Shown here one piece after another: positions 62,259-64,000 of a stretch of DNA of 64,000 nucleotides. Source of the DNA: Larkinella sp. C7. GTDB taxonomy: Bacteria; Bacteroidota; Bacteroidia; Cytophagales; Spirosomataceae. The notes under the pieces are model-generated. The model had not been told where the DNA came from, ran no database searches, and worked only from the letters and a program-made list of their open reading frames with translations. The stretch is taken from positions 62,001-126,000 of the forward strand of contig NZ_VBSL01000009.1 of the NCBI RefSeq assembly GCF_006149005.1. Direction: 5' to 3'. The position numbers and the translations under genes are program-made. The stretch's first letter is position 1. Every line of letters begins with the position of its first letter.

Positions 62259-63656
62259 TCACGACACAGGCAGTCCGGTGTTCGGGCGGGCCTGAACCCG
62301 AAGCCGCAAACCGCCTTTAGGGCGCAGTGTTATGCCCGGTTCCGGCTCTACAATTTTTTGATCAATCAGGTGAAAATCAAATTCGCGGATCAGCAACGTC
62401 AGCACAATCTGCATCTCCATCATCGCAAAATTATTCCCGATGCAGAGTCTCGGCCCTCCGCCAAATGGCAGATAGGCATAGGTGGGCCGGAGCTTAACCT
62501 GCTCAGGAAGAAAGTGTTCGGGGTGAAATGCTTCCGGGTTTTCCCAGTAACGCGGATCGCGATGGAGAAGATACGGGCAAATCAGCATCCCATCGGCCCC
62601 CGGAACCTCGACCCGGTAGTCGCCAAACTGGTCGGAATGCAGCGGTTGCCGGCCAAAAATCCAGGCCGGCGGATACAGCCGCATCGTTTCCTGAATCACC
62701 TGCGTGGTATAGGTCAGTTCGCGCAGGATTTCGATGGTCGGCAGATTGCTGGGGCCTAGAACCCGGTTTATTTCCTCGCGTAGTTTTTCGGTAACATCCG
62801 GATGAATGGCCAGCAGGTAAAATGTCCAGGACAGGGCGTTGGCGGTGGTTTCGTGACCCGCCATAAAAATGGTCGTCACTTCGTCGCGCAACTGCTGGTT
62901 GGTCATTTGTTCGCCGGTGTCTTCGTCGCGGGTTTCCATCAACATGCCCAGCAGGTCGTCGTGCCGGGTTTCGGCCGGTTGGCGTCGGCGGTGTTCGATA
63001 ATTTCGTAGATAATCGCTTCCGTTTTGCGAACCGCCCGCCGGTAGCGAATCGTGCGGGGCGTGGGCCAGTTCCGGGTAAACGGAAAGAAGTTGAAAAGCT
63101 CTTTGTAAGCGGTTTGAATGATGATCGTGATGGATTCCGAGACGTTTTCGAGGTGGTTTTTGACGTCCGAACTGAACAGCGAACGGGTCACGACAGCCAG
63201 CGCCAGGTGCATCATTTCTTCCGAAACCAGTAGCGGTTCGGTCAGATCCCGGTTTTTCCACTGCGAAATTAGCCCGGTGGTTTCGCGGTTCATGCCATCC
63301 ACCAGCAACGCCAGCCGCTGTTTATGAAAAGCCGGTTGGGCCAGCCGCCGTTGGCGTCGCCAGAAATCCCCTTCGCTGTTGAGCAAACCGTTGCCCAGAA
63401 ACATCTTCAGCACGTCGTAAGCTGCGCTTTTGACGTAATTTTTATTATTTTCCTGTAAAATGTGCTTAGCGTCTTCGGGCGTCAGGGTGAGGGTAATCAG
63501 CCGCCCGACGGCCTTGAATTGCACCAGCCGGTCGTATTGCCGTTGCAAACCCGTCAAAAATCCCAGCGGATCGCGGGCGAAATCAAAGGTGCTTCCCACG
63601 AAGGGAATCCCCTTCCGTTTTGGAATCGGTTTCGGCGGTTTTTCATCGGTGACCAT
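62259..63656 (-). CDS. Cytochrome P450
   Basis: A 465-residue P450. The I-helix has AGHETTANALSWTFYLLA, the ExxR motif is in QETMRLYPPAWIF, and the haem-ligand loop is YLPFGGGPRLCIGNNFAMME with the Cys thiolate. The N-terminus (PKRKGIPFVGSTFDFARDPLGFL) has no membrane anchor, so it is a soluble type. It resembles fatty-acid or steroid-hydroxylating bacterial P450s, but the substrate is unknown. It stands alone and has a P-rich start; no redox partner gene is nearby. Confidence 0.92.
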   Translation of the reverse strand: MVTDEKPPKPIPKRKGIPFVGSTFDFARDPLGFLTGLQRQYDRLVQFKAVGRLITLTLTPEDAKHILQENNKNYVKSAAYDVLKMFLGNGLLNSEGDFWRRQRRLAQPAFHKQRLALLVDGMNRETTGLISQWKNRDLTEPLLVSEEMMHLALAVVTRSLFSSDVKNHLENVSESITIIIQTAYKELFNFFPFTRNWPTPRTIRYRRAVRKTEAIIYEIIEHRRRQPAETRHDDLLGMLMETRDEDTGEQMTNQQLRDEVTTIFMAGHETTANALSWTFYLLAIHPDVTEKLREEINRVLGPSNLPTIEILRELTYTTQVIQETMRLYPPAWIFGRQPLHSDQFGDYRVEVPGADGMLICPYLLHRDPRYWENPEAFHPEHFLPEQVKLRPTYAYLPFGGGPRLCIGNNFAMMEMQIVLTLLIREFDFHLIDQKIVEPEPGITLRPKGGLRLRVQARPNTGLPVS

Positions 63657-63732
63657 ACCTGATTTCGGTAAAGAATTTTATAAAGTTACAAACTCCTTTC
63701 CAATCAAAAGTCTCCGTTCCGAACCTTTCGGT

Positions 63733-63740
63733 TATCTTTG
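63733..63740 (+). promoter_or_regulatory. -7 box of purH
   Basis: TATCTTTG matches TAnnTTTG. The transcript would start near 63747 and have a leader of about 115 bases that includes the dyad 63754-63848. No -33 TTTG is seen. Confidence 0.4.
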
Positions 63741-63753
63741 CGGACATTTAACA

Positions 63754-63848
63754 CTCTGATTACCTCTGGTGTTCTCTGGTCAACTCTGTGAAATAACTTC
63801 GATAACTGTTCCACGGAGTTGACCAGAGAATACCAGAGGGAATCAGAG
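63754..63848. repeat. Dyad of CTCTG-phased words in the leader of purH
   Basis: Arms 63754-63791 and 63811-63848 are complementary at 34 of 38 positions. The left arm has CTCTG every ten bases (CTCTGATTAC, CTCTGGTGTT, CTCTGGTCAA, CTCTGTGAAA). It lies after the -7 box and before ATG 63863, so it is in the mRNA leader. It is related to the 8510-8593 repeat. Confidence 0.7.
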
Positions 63849-63862
63849 AAACAGTTCTCTTT

Positions 63863-64000
63863 ATGTCGAAGACCATTCAATCTGCGCTTATTTCAGTTTA
63901 TTACAAAGACGGGCTGGAACCACTGGTTCGGTTGCTGCACCAGAACGGCGTGCTGCTCTATTCAACGGGGGGAACCCAGACGTTTATCGAACAACTGGGC
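63863..64000 (+). CDS. purH: Bifunctional AICAR formyltransferase/IMP cyclohydrolase (N-terminal part)
   Basis: Only 46 residues are visible before the window ends. MSKTIQSALISVYYKDGLEPLVRLLHQNGVLLYSTGGTQTFIEQLG is the start of the IMP cyclohydrolase (MGS-like) domain: the ALISVyyKdGl and lySTGGT motifs are characteristic. The full protein catalyses the last two steps of purine synthesis. The start ATG is chosen as the first residue of this motif; a dyad lies in the leader upstream. Confidence 0.88.
   Translation, partial: MSKTIQSALISVYYKDGLEPLVRLLHQNGVLLYSTGGTQTFIEQLG

Overview
The window looks like a chromosome segment of a Bacteroidota bacterium, most likely a Cytophagales member of the Spirosoma/Larkinella kind. 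Signs of this are a SusC/SusD pair, Bacteroidota-type promoters (TTTG, 19-21 nt, TAnnTTTG), a NagB-LmbE fusion, DUF5606 and DUF4230 proteins, an NtrC-type regulator without a DNA-binding tail, and start regions without obvious Shine-Dalgarno sequences. The backbone is moderately GC-rich. Two blocks are clearly AT-rich: about 15.4-26.0 kb and 36.4-40.9 kb. Genus-level placement is inference.

Layout. 1-15.1 kb: the N-terminus of a planctomycete-type cytochrome protein, an FtsX/MacB-like permease, an LD-carboxypeptidase, NagB-LmbE, a group of glycosyltransferases and methyltransferases, TreZ with a GH13 alpha-glucosidase, and a polytopic membrane protein. 15.4-26.0 kb: an integrative element inserted at the 3' end of tRNA-Asn(GTT). 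It is bounded by a 15-bp direct repeat (15375-15389 and 26010-26024). It carries a Doc toxin with a DNA-binding partner, a GIY-YIG/XRE operon divergent from a small regulator, a tyrosine recombinase, a VapE-like helicase, a repeat-rich putative origin, a Toprim primase, and a Pycsar-like operon with two class III cyclases and a membrane effector. No relaxase or structural gene was seen, so it resembles a phage satellite (PICI-like) more than a conjugative element.

26.1-42.1 kb: rsmG, a membrane glycosyltransferase, tgt, an OmpA-family protein, and then a surface-polysaccharide locus (SLBB export protein, Wzz-like protein, UDP-sugar dehydrogenase, AT-rich flippase/polymerase/glycosyltransferase cassette, one more glycosyltransferase). 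42.2-64 kb: mainly housekeeping and regulatory genes (a LuxR-type regulator, thioredoxin-like lipoprotein, engB, hemA, a histidine kinase, an NtrC-type regulator, pdhB, a P450, the start of purH), a phosphonate-type oxidase/hydrolase pair beside eutBC, a LuxE-like enzyme, and a SusC/SusD uptake pair.

The most interesting parts are the tRNA-Asn element with its two-cyclase Pycsar-like operon, and a set of long intergenic dyads built from short phased words (7-nt and 10-nt periods) that recurs across the window. All functional calls come from reading motifs; no database search was possible.
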